Source of the DNA: an uncultured Flavobacterium sp.
GTDB taxonomy: Bacteria > Bacteroidota > Bacteroidia > Flavobacteriales > Flavobacteriaceae
Direction of reading: 5' to 3'
Assembly: GCF_951805225.1 (NCBI RefSeq)
Contig: NZ_OX638201.1
Span: 5,332,001 to 5,396,000 of the forward strand
Length of the DNA: 64,000 nucleotides
Shown here: one piece after another, positions 9,948 to 18,577 of the stretch
Layout of the letters: every line of letters begins with the position of its first letter
How positions within the stretch are numbered: position 1 is the stretch's first letter
Position numbers and translations under genes: made by a program
The notes under the pieces: generated by a model
Database searches by the model: none
The model's input: the letters and a program-made list of their open reading frames with translations, nothing else
Told to the model about the DNA's origin: nothing

Positions 9948-10015
9948 GTGACAAAACGAGATAATCCAGAAAGAAGATTTTTGTTGAGGTTCCGTAAATA
10001 TAATTAAAACAAAAT

Positions 10016-10076
10016 GCCAACATTCGTGAAGTCGAAAACAATCATAACTACAAGAATTTCGACTCCACTTGTTGGC
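10016..10076. terminator. Interrupted inverted repeat between the RHS locus and metE
   Basis: The outer arms GCCAACA (10016-10022) and TGTTGGC (10070-10076) and the inner arms AGTCGAAA (10030-10037) and TTTCGACT (10057-10064) are perfectly complementary and enclose a 19-base loop. It lies between convergent genes, so it may end transcription from either side. It has no long U-tract, so a recombination or boundary role is also possible. Confidence 0.45.
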
Positions 10077-10109
10077 GCTAAAAAACAAAAATATATCTAA
10101 TTAAAATAA

Positions 10110-12431
10110 TTATTTTACAGTGGTTTCAACAGCTGCTCTCATTTCCTGAGCTGCTGCAACCATTTCGATTAAAGCCTTTTTGGTTTCATCCCAATGACGT
10201 GTTTTTAAACCACAATCAGGATTTACCCATAATTGATCTACCGGAATAACTGCTGAAGCTTTTTCTAGCAAACGAACCATTTCGGAGCTTGAAGGAACAC
10301 GCGGCGAATGAATGTCGTAAATTCCTGGTCCAATCTCGTTTGGATATTTAAAATTAGCAAAAGCATCTAAAAGTTCCATTTGTGAACGTGAACATTCGAT
10401 CGTAATAACATCAGCATCCATGTCAGCGATATTTTGGATAATGTCGTTGAACTCGCTGTAACACATATGCGTATGAATTTGTGTATCGTCATTTACACCG
10501 GATGCAGAAATACGGAATGCTTTTACAGCCCAATCCAGATAATTTGCCCATTCTTCTTTTCTCAAAGGCAAACCTTCGCGAATTGCAGGTTCATCAATTT
10601 GTATGATTTTAATTCCTGCTTTTTCTAAGTCAACTACTTCATCGCGAATTGCCAAAGCAATCTGTGTACAAGTCTCAGAACGCGGTTGATCATTACGAAC
10701 AAACGACCATTGCAAAATAGTTACAGGTCCTGTAAGCATCCCTTTTACCCATTTTGGAGTTAGGGATTGTGCAAATTTTGACCATTTTACTGTCATTGGG
10801 TTTGGTCTTGAAACATCACCATAAATAACCGGAGGTTTCACGCAACGACTTCCGTAGCTTTGAACCCAACCATTTTTGGTAAAAGTAAAACCGGCTAATT
10901 GTTCACCAAAATACTCCACCATATCATTACGTTCGAATTCTCCGTGAACTAAAACATCGATTCCAATCTCTTCCTGAAAACGAATTGTAGCTTCAGTTTC
11001 TTTTTCGATCAAATCATTGTATTGCTCCGTTGATAATTCACCTTTTTTAAATTTCGCTCTCCAGCTTCTCACTTCAGCTGTTTGAGGGAAAGATCCAATA
11101 GTTGTTGTTGGAAATAAAGGAAGATTTAAAGCTTCAATTTGACTTTTTCTTCGGATAACAAAAGTACTTTTACGCTTATCGTCAGTCGAAGTAATATTGG
11201 CAACTCTTGTTTTTACTTCATTATTATGAATCAATTTTGAAGTTTTACGATTTTCGTTTGCAATTCTATTTCTTTCAAAATCGATAGAGTTTTTAACATC
11301 AATTTCGTTAGAGGCTAACTTTTTTAATATAATAATTTCGTTGATTTTTTGTTTAGAAAAAGCGAGCCATTGTTTGATTTCAGGAGTTAAAGTAACATCA
11401 TTTGTTTCTAAATCTAAATCGCATGGACTGTGAATTAAAGAACAAGATGGCGCAACCAAAATTCGATTTTCTCCCAAAGCTTCAGTTGCTTTTTTTATTA
11501 GATTCAAAGAGTTTTTGAAATCATTTTTCCAGATATTTCTTCCGTCAACAACTCCCAGAGAAAGATTTACTGTTGGATTTAGTTTTCCTGATTCTAAAAT
11601 ATCATTTAATTGCAAAGGACAACGAACTAAATCTAAGTGGAAAGTGTCAACAGGTAAAGCTAAAGCGGTTGCTAAGTTTTCTCCAAAACAATCAAAATAA
11701 TTAGCCAGAATGATTTTGATTTTCGGGAAGCGAATGTTAATTTCATTATATACTTCCGTAAACGTGTTTTTTTCTTTATCAGTTAAATTTAAAGCTAAGA
11801 AAGGTTCGTCAAGCTGAATATATTCAACGTTTTCTGCTTGTAATTTTTCGAAAATTTCGAAGTAAACAGGAAGTAATTTATCAATAAGATCAATTCGGTG
11901 AAAACCTTCTTCTTTTTCTTTTCCTAAAAGTAAATAAGAAATTGGTCCAATTAAAACTGGTTTTGTAGCAATTTTTAAAGCATTTGCTTCTTTGAATTCA
12001 TCGATTATTTTTTCTGAAAACAATTCAAATTTTTGATTCTTAGTAAATTCAGGAACAATATAATGATAGTTGGTATCGAACCATTTTGTCATTTCCATTG
12101 CTACAACATCCTGACCGTCTTTTTGTGCACCTCTTGCCATTGCAAAGTACAAATCTATAGCCGAATTTGTTTTTGCCAATTCGCTGTAGCGCGCTGGAAT
12201 TGCACCTAAAGTTAAAGTTAAATCAAGCACTTGATCATAAAAAGAAAAGTCATTAGACGGAATCAAATCTACTCCGGCTTCAGATTGTAAATGCCAGTTT
12301 CTACGACGGATATCTTTTCCGGTTTCGATAAGTTCATCAACAGAAATTTTTCCTGCCCAATACAATTCAGAGGCTTTTTTTAATTCTCTGTTGCTGCCAA
12401 TTCTTGGGTAACCTAAATTATTTGTTTTCAT
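10110..12431 (-). CDS. metE: Cobalamin-independent methionine synthase
   Basis: The protein has 773 residues, the normal MetE length. It transfers the methyl group of 5-methyltetrahydropteroyl-triglutamate to homocysteine in the cytosol, the last step of methionine synthesis. The N-terminus NNLGYPRIGSNRELKKA is diagnostic. The C-terminal half has TTTIGSFPQT, the zinc-ligand segment HTHMCYSEF and a second zinc Cys in NPDCGLKTR. No part is missing. It is divergent from an Lrp/AsnC-type regulator across a 157-bp AT-rich gap, a layout that often means the regulator controls the amino acid gene. No SAM riboswitch fold was recognised in the gap. Confidence 0.97.
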   Translation of the reverse strand: MKTNNLGYPRIGSNRELKKASELYWAGKISVDELIETGKDIRRRNWHLQSEAGVDLIPSNDFSFYDQVLDLTLTLGAIPARYSELAKTNSAIDLYFAMARGAQKDGQDVVAMEMTKWFDTNYHYIVPEFTKNQKFELFSEKIIDEFKEANALKIATKPVLIGPISYLLLGKEKEEGFHRIDLIDKLLPVYFEIFEKLQAENVEYIQLDEPFLALNLTDKEKNTFTEVYNEINIRFPKIKIILANYFDCFGENLATALALPVDTFHLDLVRCPLQLNDILESGKLNPTVNLSLGVVDGRNIWKNDFKNSLNLIKKATEALGENRILVAPSCSLIHSPCDLDLETNDVTLTPEIKQWLAFSKQKINEIIILKKLASNEIDVKNSIDFERNRIANENRKTSKLIHNNEVKTRVANITSTDDKRKSTFVIRRKSQIEALNLPLFPTTTIGSFPQTAEVRSWRAKFKKGELSTEQYNDLIEKETEATIRFQEEIGIDVLVHGEFERNDMVEYFGEQLAGFTFTKNGWVQSYGSRCVKPPVIYGDVSRPNPMTVKWSKFAQSLTPKWVKGMLTGPVTILQWSFVRNDQPRSETCTQIALAIRDEVVDLEKAGIKIIQIDEPAIREGLPLRKEEWANYLDWAVKAFRISASGVNDDTQIHTHMCYSEFNDIIQNIADMDADVITIECSRSQMELLDAFANFKYPNEIGPGIYDIHSPRVPSSSEMVRLLEKASAVIPVDQLWVNPDCGLKTRHWDETKKALIEMVAAAQEMRAAVETTVK

Positions 12432-12456
12432 TTTTATTTAAGTATTTTTTACTGAA

Positions 12457-12464
12457 CAAATTTA
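12457..12464 (-). promoter_or_regulatory. Candidate metE -7 element
   Basis: The minus strand reads TAAATTTG, a match to the Bacteroidota TAnnTTTG consensus, 26 bases upstream of the metE ATG. No clear -33 TTG at the expected distance was found, so the call is tentative. Confidence 0.4.
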
Positions 12465-12588
12465 TTGTATTAGATTTTAAAACTTATATTTGGTTGTTAT
12501 TTAAGTAAATAGTCTATTAAAAATGATTTTTTGAAGATTATATTACTGTTAAAATCTTTTAAAAGGCATTTTGGCCGTAAAAAATACT

Positions 12589-13050
12589 ATGGAAAATCTA
12601 GACAACACTGATTTGCAGATCCTAAAACACCTTCAGGAGAACTCAAATATTAATACAAAAGATCTCGCAAGCAAATTATTTCTGACTGTTACACCAGTTT
12701 ATGAACGTATAAAACGATTGGAACGTGATGGATTTATCACAAAATATGTTGCGTTGCTGGACAGGAAAAAAATGAATCGCGGGATGACCGTTTTCTGTAA
12801 TGTTCGCCTAAAAGAACATGCAAAAAATGTGGGAAGTAATTTTGTAAAAGATATTGTTGCGCTTCCTGAAATTATAGAATGTTATAATATTGCCGGCGAT
12901 TATGATTTTATGCTCAAAATTCTGGTTCAGGACATGTCTAGTTACCAGGATTTTGTAATGAATAAATTGTCAACTATTGAAAACATTGGAAACACGAATA
13001 GCATTTTTGTAATGGGAGAAATTAAACATAGCACAGCATTAGAGTTTTAG
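12589..13050 (+). CDS. Lrp/AsnC-family transcriptional regulator
   Basis: A 153-residue regulator beginning MENLDNTDLQILKHLQ. The frame can be extended to a TTG at 12571, but family members start near the residues immediately before the DxxDxxIL helix, so the ATG at 12589 is preferred. The N-terminal third is the winged helix-turn-helix (NTKDLASKLFLTVTPVYERIKRLERDGFI), and the rest is the RAM ligand-binding and oligomerisation domain (GDYDFMLKILVQDM). It is divergently placed against metE, so control of methionine synthesis or of itself is plausible but not shown. The effector amino acid cannot be read from the sequence. Confidence 0.92.
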   Translation: MENLDNTDLQILKHLQENSNINTKDLASKLFLTVTPVYERIKRLERDGFITKYVALLDRKKMNRGMTVFCNVRLKEHAKNVGSNFVKDIVALPEIIECYNIAGDYDFMLKILVQDMSSYQDFVMNKLSTIENIGNTNSIFVMGEIKHSTALEF

Positions 13051-13057
13051 CTTTTTT

Positions 13058-13120
13058 AGCCACGAATTTCACGAATTAGCACAAATCATTGGGCTTGAAT
13101 TAATTCGTGAATTCGTGGCA
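13058..13120. repeat. CACGAATT-type inverted repeat
   Basis: The left arm AGCCACGAATTTCACGAATT and the right arm AATTCGTGAATTCGTGGC are near-perfect complements around a central spacer. A closely related copy lies at about 29707-29766. It directly follows the Lrp gene and may serve as its terminator as well as being a dispersed repeat. Confidence 0.7.
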
Positions 13121-13184
13121 AATAAAACATTCAATCTTTTAATCTGTAGCCCATTTTTATTGAATATTATCCTAAAATAAAATG

Positions 13185-13192
13185 TATTTTTG
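13185..13192 (+). promoter_or_regulatory. Candidate dgt -7 element
   Basis: TATTTTTG matches the Bacteroidota -7 consensus TAnnTTTG and lies 64 bases before the dgt start. The intervening leader is AT-rich with repeated AATCTAAAAT-like units. Confidence 0.45.
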
Positions 13193-13256
13193 AGGTTTTA
13201 AATCATCGATTAGATCCTCAATCTAAAATCAATAATCTACAATCTAAAATAGAACA

Positions 13257-14603
13257 ATGAACTGGGAACAACTTTTATCACTAAAACGCCAAGGCGATAC
13301 AAGCAAAAGATTACGTGTCGAACAAGATGATACAAGATTAGGATTTGAGGTTGATTATGACCGAATTATCTTCTCGGCAGCATTTCGATCTTTGCAGGAT
13401 AAAACTCAGGTAATTCCGCTTTCGAAAACAGATTTTGTGCATACTAGATTAACGCATAGTTTAGAAGTTTCGGTTGTTGGACGTTCTTTAGGGCGTTTGG
13501 TTGGAAAAAAAATAATTGAGAAATATCCGCATTTAAAAGAAGTTCACGGTTATCATCTGAACGATTTTGGCGCTATTGTGGCGGCAGCTTCTTTGGCGCA
13601 TGATATAGGAAATCCACCTTTTGGACATTCTGGTGAAAAAGCGATTGGAGAATACTTTTCGATAGGAAAAGGCTTGAAATATAAAGATCAATTAAAGGCC
13701 AAACAATGGCAGGATTTGATTGATTTTGAAGGAAATGCAAACGGATTTTCGGTACTTTCAGCAAGTCGCCCGGGAATCGAGGGAGGACTTAGAATTTCGT
13801 ATGCAACTTTAGGTGCTTTTATGAAATATCCAAAAGAAAGTTTGCCTAAAAAACCAACGAATAATATTGCCGATAAAAAATATGGTTTCTTCCAGACTGA
13901 TAAAGCATTTTTTGAGGAAGTTGCCAAAGATATGGGATTGATTGCTAACAAAGATGGTGATGATATTGGTTTCGAAAGACATCCTTTGGCTTATTTGGTT
14001 GAAGCGGCAGATGATATTTGCTACACTATTATTGATTTTGAAGATGGAATAAATCTAGGTTTGGTTTCGGAGGATTTTGCTTTAGAATACTTGATTAAAC
14101 TTGTAAAAGATAATATTGGAGTTTCTAAATATAAATTGTTAGAGACTAAAGAAGATAGAATTAGTTATTTGCGTGCTTTGGCAATTGGCGCTTTAATTAA
14201 TGATGCCGTTGATGTTTTTGTCGAAAATGAAGAAGCGATCCTGGCTGGGAAATTTCCTTATGCCTTAACGGATAAAAGTAAATACAAAGCGCAAATGGAT
14301 GATATTATCAAATTAAGCGTTGATAAAATCTACCAAAGCCGCGAAGTTGTCGAGAAAGAAATTGTAGGTTATCAAATCATTCAGACTTTGCTGGATAAAT
14401 TTATAACTGCTTTTAATAATAAATATGAAGGAACAGCATCAAATTATGATAAATTGATTTTGAAAATGTTACCTGAAAAGCATCATTTAGACAAAACGAA
14501 TTTGTATGAGAGATTACTTCACATTTGTCATTTTGTTTCGCTTTTAACAGATGGAAATGCTCTGGAATTATTCGAAACTATAAACGGAAGAAAAAGCAAT
14601 TAG
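13257..14603 (+). CDS. dgt: Deoxyguanosinetriphosphate triphosphohydrolase
   Basis: A 448-residue HD-domain phosphohydrolase that converts dGTP (possibly other dNTPs) to deoxynucleoside and triphosphate, balancing DNA precursors. The metal-site sequence is intact: HTRLTHSLE at 62-70 with the first His, then AHDIGNPPFGHSGE with the HD pair at 115-116, and a later Asp in EAADDICYTIIDFED. The N-terminus MNWEQLLSLKRQGD and FSAAFRSLQDKTQV fit the dNTPase family of Bacteroidota. It stands alone between the Lrp gene and a convergent DUF3078 gene and ends before a strong palindromic terminator. Confidence 0.95.
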   Translation: MNWEQLLSLKRQGDTSKRLRVEQDDTRLGFEVDYDRIIFSAAFRSLQDKTQVIPLSKTDFVHTRLTHSLEVSVVGRSLGRLVGKKIIEKYPHLKEVHGYHLNDFGAIVAAASLAHDIGNPPFGHSGEKAIGEYFSIGKGLKYKDQLKAKQWQDLIDFEGNANGFSVLSASRPGIEGGLRISYATLGAFMKYPKESLPKKPTNNIADKKYGFFQTDKAFFEEVAKDMGLIANKDGDDIGFERHPLAYLVEAADDICYTIIDFEDGINLGLVSEDFALEYLIKLVKDNIGVSKYKLLETKEDRISYLRALAIGALINDAVDVFVENEEAILAGKFPYALTDKSKYKAQMDDIIKLSVDKIYQSREVVEKEIVGYQIIQTLLDKFITAFNNKYEGTASNYDKLILKMLPEKHHLDKTNLYERLLHICHFVSLLTDGNALELFETINGRKSN

Positions 14604-14681
14604 AATTTGCAATAAAAAAAATAAACACATAGAAACATAGGTTTTTATGTGTTTAAAATAATATATTTTAGTAACGTCTGT

Positions 14682-14714
14682 AAACCCGACAGGTTTTGAA
14701 AACCTGTCGGGTTT
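14682..14714. terminator. Perfect palindromic bidirectional terminator
   Basis: A 16-bp arm AAACCCGACAGGTTTT is followed by a single G and its exact complement. It lies between the convergent dgt and DUF3078 genes, so it can end both transcripts. The length and perfection also fit an insertion-like dispersed palindrome. Confidence 0.7.
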
Positions 14715-14739
14715 GTCGTATAGGGAAACGAATAATTTT

Positions 14740-15741
14740 CTATTGAAAAGCATATATCAAACCTACGCCTAAAACCTGTCTTAGCTGAGTTCTTGGTCCG
14801 TCATTTACTTGCGAAGTTGTTCCGGTAGTTGGGTCAACAACATCTTTTTTGGTCTTAATATCGTCGTCATAAACTAGATGAACGCCAATGTTTGCTTTTA
14901 CATAAGCATTGACAACAAGGTCAAGACGTGTATCATAATCAACATCGACATTCCCGAATTTATTTAGATAATCGGTGTATAAACTTAACCTGTTTTCGTA
15001 GAAGATGTTTTTATAAATTTCGCTTTTCATGTATCCTGTTAACAAAATACCAAACTCTGCTTTTATTTTTTGTCCTTCTTTAATTAAAATTTGAGAATTA
15101 GGATCGTTAGGATCAACTGCATAAATAGCTTTTCGAACCCCAAAAGATCCTTGGTTAGCCAAATCCTGGTCTAAAACCAATGTTGTTTTCAAAGTTATTG
15201 GTGAGAAGTAAAAAGTCCTGTTTTTCTTTTTGTTCGAATTCTCTGCTCCGGCTCCTAAAAATACATAGGCCGGTGCAAATGGTTTCGAGATTGCGATATC
15301 TCTATTTGGATAATTATATCCGTTTGTAAATTGTGTATTGAAATTATATTTAGCAGAATAATACCAATTTGAGATCGTATCTTTTCTAAAACCGTAAGTA
15401 GAGTTCAGCATTATCGCATCATCCGTTTTACGAAGTTCAATACCATCTTGTTTATTTAAACCATATTTTACGATAAGTTCGTTTACCCATTTATGATTTC
15501 CTTTTTGATACGTTCTATTAAATTCCCCTTTAAATAAACCAGAAATAGAACTTGTTCCCCCGGCGCTCCAATTCACAAAAGCAATTTCAGAAATATCAAA
15601 ACCTAATTGGTTTTTTTTAGTCCAGTTTGAAGGAAGTTTGGGTAATTGATTCGGGTCTAAAGTCGTTTGTATAATCTGAGCAAAGTTATTTGAAGTACTC
15701 AATAGCAATAGAAGCAAAAGGGTAGAACGCAATAATTTCAT
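14740..15741 (-). CDS. DUF3078 family outer-membrane-like protein
   Basis: The 333-residue protein has a clear signal peptide (LLLLLLLSTSNNFAQ). The mature part is beta-strand rich with alternating hydrophobic residues (SNWYYSAKYNFNTQFTNGY, then RLSLYTDYLNKFGNVDV) and ends LGVGLIYAFQ, an aromatic C-terminus as in outer-membrane barrels. The segment ISEIAFVNWSAGGTSSISG is characteristic of DUF3078. Function is unknown; a surface-located barrel is inferred. It lies 42 bp after dxs on the same strand and may be transcribed with it. Confidence 0.85.
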   Translation of the reverse strand: MKLLRSTLLLLLLLSTSNNFAQIIQTTLDPNQLPKLPSNWTKKNQLGFDISEIAFVNWSAGGTSSISGLFKGEFNRTYQKGNHKWVNELIVKYGLNKQDGIELRKTDDAIMLNSTYGFRKDTISNWYYSAKYNFNTQFTNGYNYPNRDIAISKPFAPAYVFLGAGAENSNKKKNRTFYFSPITLKTTLVLDQDLANQGSFGVRKAIYAVDPNDPNSQILIKEGQKIKAEFGILLTGYMKSEIYKNIFYENRLSLYTDYLNKFGNVDVDYDTRLDLVVNAYVKANIGVHLVYDDDIKTKKDVVDPTTGTTSQVNDGPRTQLRQVLGVGLIYAFQ

Positions 15742-15782
15742 TAGGTTGATTTTATTTTATTTTTTTTGGTAGTGCAAAATAA

Positions 15783-17570
15783 TTATTTTGTGGCGTTTGA
15801 AAAAAGATTTACCAAACTTTTAACGTCAATTTTACACAATTGTTGTAATTGATTTACTGTTCCATGCTCAATAAACACGTCAGGAATGCCCAAAATTTCA
15901 ATATTATTTTTGTAATTATTTGCTGCTGCAAACTCCAAAATTGCACTTCCAAAACCACCATTTATTACACCGTCTTCGATAGTAATTATCCTTTCGAAAG
16001 ACGAGAAAATAGTGTTTAATGTATTGTTGTCTAGTGGTTTAGTGAATGGGAAATCATAATGCGCAATAGTTTCAGAATTGCTCAGTTCATTGATGGCCAA
16101 TGTTACATTATTTCCGATAGTTCCGGTTGATAAAACAGCCGTTTTTGTTCCGGGTTTTAATACGCTAGCCTGTCCTATAATAATTTTTTCATATTGTCCG
16201 AAATTTTCTACTTCCCAGTTTGGCAAAACGCCTCGACCACGTGGATATCGAATTGCGATTGGATGATTTAGTCCTAATTGTGCCGTATATAAAATGTTTT
16301 GCAAGGCAATTTCGTTGATTGGTGCATAAATTATCATATTTGGAATAGTTCTCAAATAAGCAATATCAAAAACACCATGATGCGTTGCACCATCTTCACC
16401 AACTAAACCAGCTCTGTCTAGACAAAAAATTACAGGTAAGTTTTGCAACGCCACGTCATGAATAACCTGATCGTAAGCGCGCTGTAAAAAAGTCGAATAT
16501 ATATTGCAATACACAATCATGCCTTGAGTTGCCATTCCGGCGGCAAGCGTTACGGCGTGTTGTTCTGCAATTCCCACATCAAAGGCACGTTCCGGGATTT
16601 CATCCATCATAAATTTCAGAGAACTTCCGGATGGCATTGCAGGCGTAATTCCGATTATTTTTTCGTTCTTTCGGGCTAAATCCAAAATAGTTAAACCAAA
16701 AACATCCTGAAATTTCGGTGGTAAATTTTCTTCAGATTTTAAAATGATTTCTCCCGTTGAAGCGTCAAATTTTCCAGGCGCATGATATTTTACCTGATTT
16801 TCTTCAGCTTGTTGAAGACCTTTTCCTTTTGTGGTAACAATATGAAGGAATTTAGGACCTTTTATATTTTTTAATCGGTTTAATTCTTTGATTAAAGCAG
16901 GAAGATCATGACCGTCAATTGGTCCCGAATAATCAAAATTCAGAGACTTGATCATATTATTCTTCTTCGGATTTTTTCCTTCTTTTACAGCTGTAAGATA
17001 TTTTTTAAGAGCGCCAACGCTAGGATCAATCCCGATTGCATTGTCATTGAGAATAACCAGTAAGTTAGCATCGGTTACACCAGCATGATTCAAACCTTCA
17101 AAAGCCATTCCGGATGCAATAGAAGCATCACCAATAACTGCAATATGTTGTTTGTCGAAATCGCCTTTTAAGTTAGAAGCAATCGCCATTCCCAAAGCAG
17201 CAGAAATTGAAGTTGAAGAATGTCCAACACCAAAAGTATCATAAACACTTTCGCTTCTTTTTGGGAAACCGGAAATACCTTCGATTTGTCTGTTAGTATG
17301 AAAAATTTCTCTTCTTTCAGTCAGAATTTTGTGTCCGTAAGCTTGATGTCCAACATCCCAAACCAATAAATCCTCGGGCGTATTAAAAACATAATGCAAA
17401 GCAATCGTCAATTCAATTACGCCTAAACTAGCGCCCAAATGACCTTCTTTTACAGAAACAATATCAATAATAAACTGACGTAATTCCTGAGCAACTTGCG
17501 GAAGTTGCGCTTCGGTTAATAAACGTAAATCGGCGGGATTGAATATGTCAGAAAGTAATTTGCTTTTCAT
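15783..17570 (-). CDS. dxs: 1-deoxy-D-xylulose-5-phosphate synthase
   Basis: A 595-residue thiamine-diphosphate enzyme that joins pyruvate and glyceraldehyde-3-phosphate, the entry step of the MEP isoprenoid pathway. Motifs in order: DVGHQAYGHKILTERR, GHSSTSISAALGMA, the TPP/metal motif GDASIASGMAFEGLNHAG followed by NDN, and the transketolase segment AEQHAVTLAAGMA with AYLRTIPNM. It is slightly shorter than the E. coli enzyme but complete. Its ATG overlaps the stop of the preceding TonB-C gene by 4 bases, indicating translational coupling. Confidence 0.97.
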   Translation of the reverse strand: MKSKLLSDIFNPADLRLLTEAQLPQVAQELRQFIIDIVSVKEGHLGASLGVIELTIALHYVFNTPEDLLVWDVGHQAYGHKILTERREIFHTNRQIEGISGFPKRSESVYDTFGVGHSSTSISAALGMAIASNLKGDFDKQHIAVIGDASIASGMAFEGLNHAGVTDANLLVILNDNAIGIDPSVGALKKYLTAVKEGKNPKKNNMIKSLNFDYSGPIDGHDLPALIKELNRLKNIKGPKFLHIVTTKGKGLQQAEENQVKYHAPGKFDASTGEIILKSEENLPPKFQDVFGLTILDLARKNEKIIGITPAMPSGSSLKFMMDEIPERAFDVGIAEQHAVTLAAGMATQGMIVYCNIYSTFLQRAYDQVIHDVALQNLPVIFCLDRAGLVGEDGATHHGVFDIAYLRTIPNMIIYAPINEIALQNILYTAQLGLNHPIAIRYPRGRGVLPNWEVENFGQYEKIIIGQASVLKPGTKTAVLSTGTIGNNVTLAINELSNSETIAHYDFPFTKPLDNNTLNTIFSSFERIITIEDGVINGGFGSAILEFAAANNYKNNIEILGIPDVFIEHGTVNQLQQLCKIDVKSLVNLFSNATK

Positions 17571-18577
17571 TGTAAGGTAAAAAGCAAATTTACGGTTTTA
17601 AATTTAAACTTATTACTTTGAATTTTCAGAAGAGTCTTTTCAAATGCTATTGGCATACTATATTTTGTTCTTGTTTTTTTGCCATTTTGTGTGCCTGGTA
17701 CCCAATTAGGTAATGTTTTTAAAGCACGTGTTATTTCAGTTTTTATTTTTGGATCTGTATCTTCTGAAAAATCAAAGTTCGAAAGTGAGCCATCTTTTTC
17801 TATTACAAACGAAACTATAATTCGATTCTTTAAATTTTCGGTTTCTTCCGGACTTTTAAATTCGTTTATAAATAATTGATAAAAGTTATCAATTCCATTA
17901 GGGAAGCTTGGCGTTGTTTCAATTGCTGCTCCCATATAGTAAGTTTCATCCTCTACGATAGAATCTTTAACTACTTTATTTATATCGCTTGTTTTTGATA
18001 AAGATTTATCATCGTCATAAGTAATCTCAGAACAATTTGTAGGTACTGGTTTTACAAATTTTATATTTTTAATTCGGGCTTTACCTTTCACAAAATTCCC
18101 CTGATTTACTTTTACTAATGGAGGAGGAGGAGCATCTCTCAATGTATCTTTTGAGTCATGTTTAGGAGGCAAACCCTTGCCTAGAATCATGATTTGTTCC
18201 TCTGCATTTTTATCAACAACTTCTATTTTATCAATTTTTTGCTTCTTTCCATCTTTATCGGCACAGCTAAATAAAGTTGTTCCCATAGCAATAAATAACG
18301 CCAATAAAAACATCTTATGATAATGCGTTTGGGTATATAAAACCTGACTCGGGATTTGAATTGTTATGGTTTCTATTTGAGACTTTTTAAACCTTCCGCA
18401 GATATTAGTGTTTTGATTTTGAATAAAAAAATGCTGCACTTCATCCGGTAACATGCTTGTGAAATCAATAACAGTTTTAGAACAGCTTAAACAAAAACGA
18501 CCATTTTCGTTTGGAGTCATTTTGTTCCAGTCTTCATGGCAAGGTTCAGGAATCGCTATTTTGTATTTATTGTTCAT
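17567..18577 (-). CDS. TonB C-terminal domain protein with Cys-rich cytosolic N-terminus
   Basis: The 336-residue protein has three parts. Residues 1-62 are predicted cytosolic, with PEPCHEDWNKM, GRFCLSCSK and VIDFTSMLPDE; Cys13, Cys29, Cys32 and Cys60 could bind a metal or be redox-active. Residues 88-105 form a single hydrophobic segment. The periplasmic part ends with a TonB-C fold (FPNGIDNFYQLFINEF, then SFVIEKDGSLSNFDF and LPNWVPGTQNGKK). It may link an inner-membrane or cytosolic signal to an outer-membrane receptor, or act as an atypical TonB. Start and stop overlap its paralogue and dxs by 4 bases each. The internal LFSC resembles a lipobox but is too far from the N-terminus to be one. 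Confidence 0.8.
   Translation of the reverse strand: MNNKYKIAIPEPCHEDWNKMTPNENGRFCLSCSKTVIDFTSMLPDEVQHFFIQNQNTNICGRFKKSQIETITIQIPSQVLYTQTHYHKMFLLALFIAMGTTLFSCADKDGKKQKIDKIEVVDKNAEEQIMILGKGLPPKHDSKDTLRDAPPPPLVKVNQGNFVKGKARIKNIKFVKPVPTNCSEITYDDDKSLSKTSDINKVVKDSIVEDETYYMGAAIETTPSFPNGIDNFYQLFINEFKSPEETENLKNRIIVSFVIEKDGSLSNFDFSEDTDPKIKTEITRALKTLPNWVPGTQNGKKTRTKYSMPIAFEKTLLKIQSNKFKFKTVNLLFTLQ

Noticed and set aside
12432..12588. SAM riboswitch upstream of metE
   Set aside because: The gap is AT-rich without the expected stem-junction pattern; I see no support.
13573..13951. Two antisense ORFs inside dgt
   Set aside because: They overlap the conserved HD-domain coding sequence and carry no recognisable protein features.
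18280..18300. Lipobox-like LFSC in the TonB-C protein suggesting a lipoprotein start here
   Set aside because: It lies ~100 residues into a frame whose N-terminus is conserved with its paralogue; the segment reads better as a single membrane anchor.
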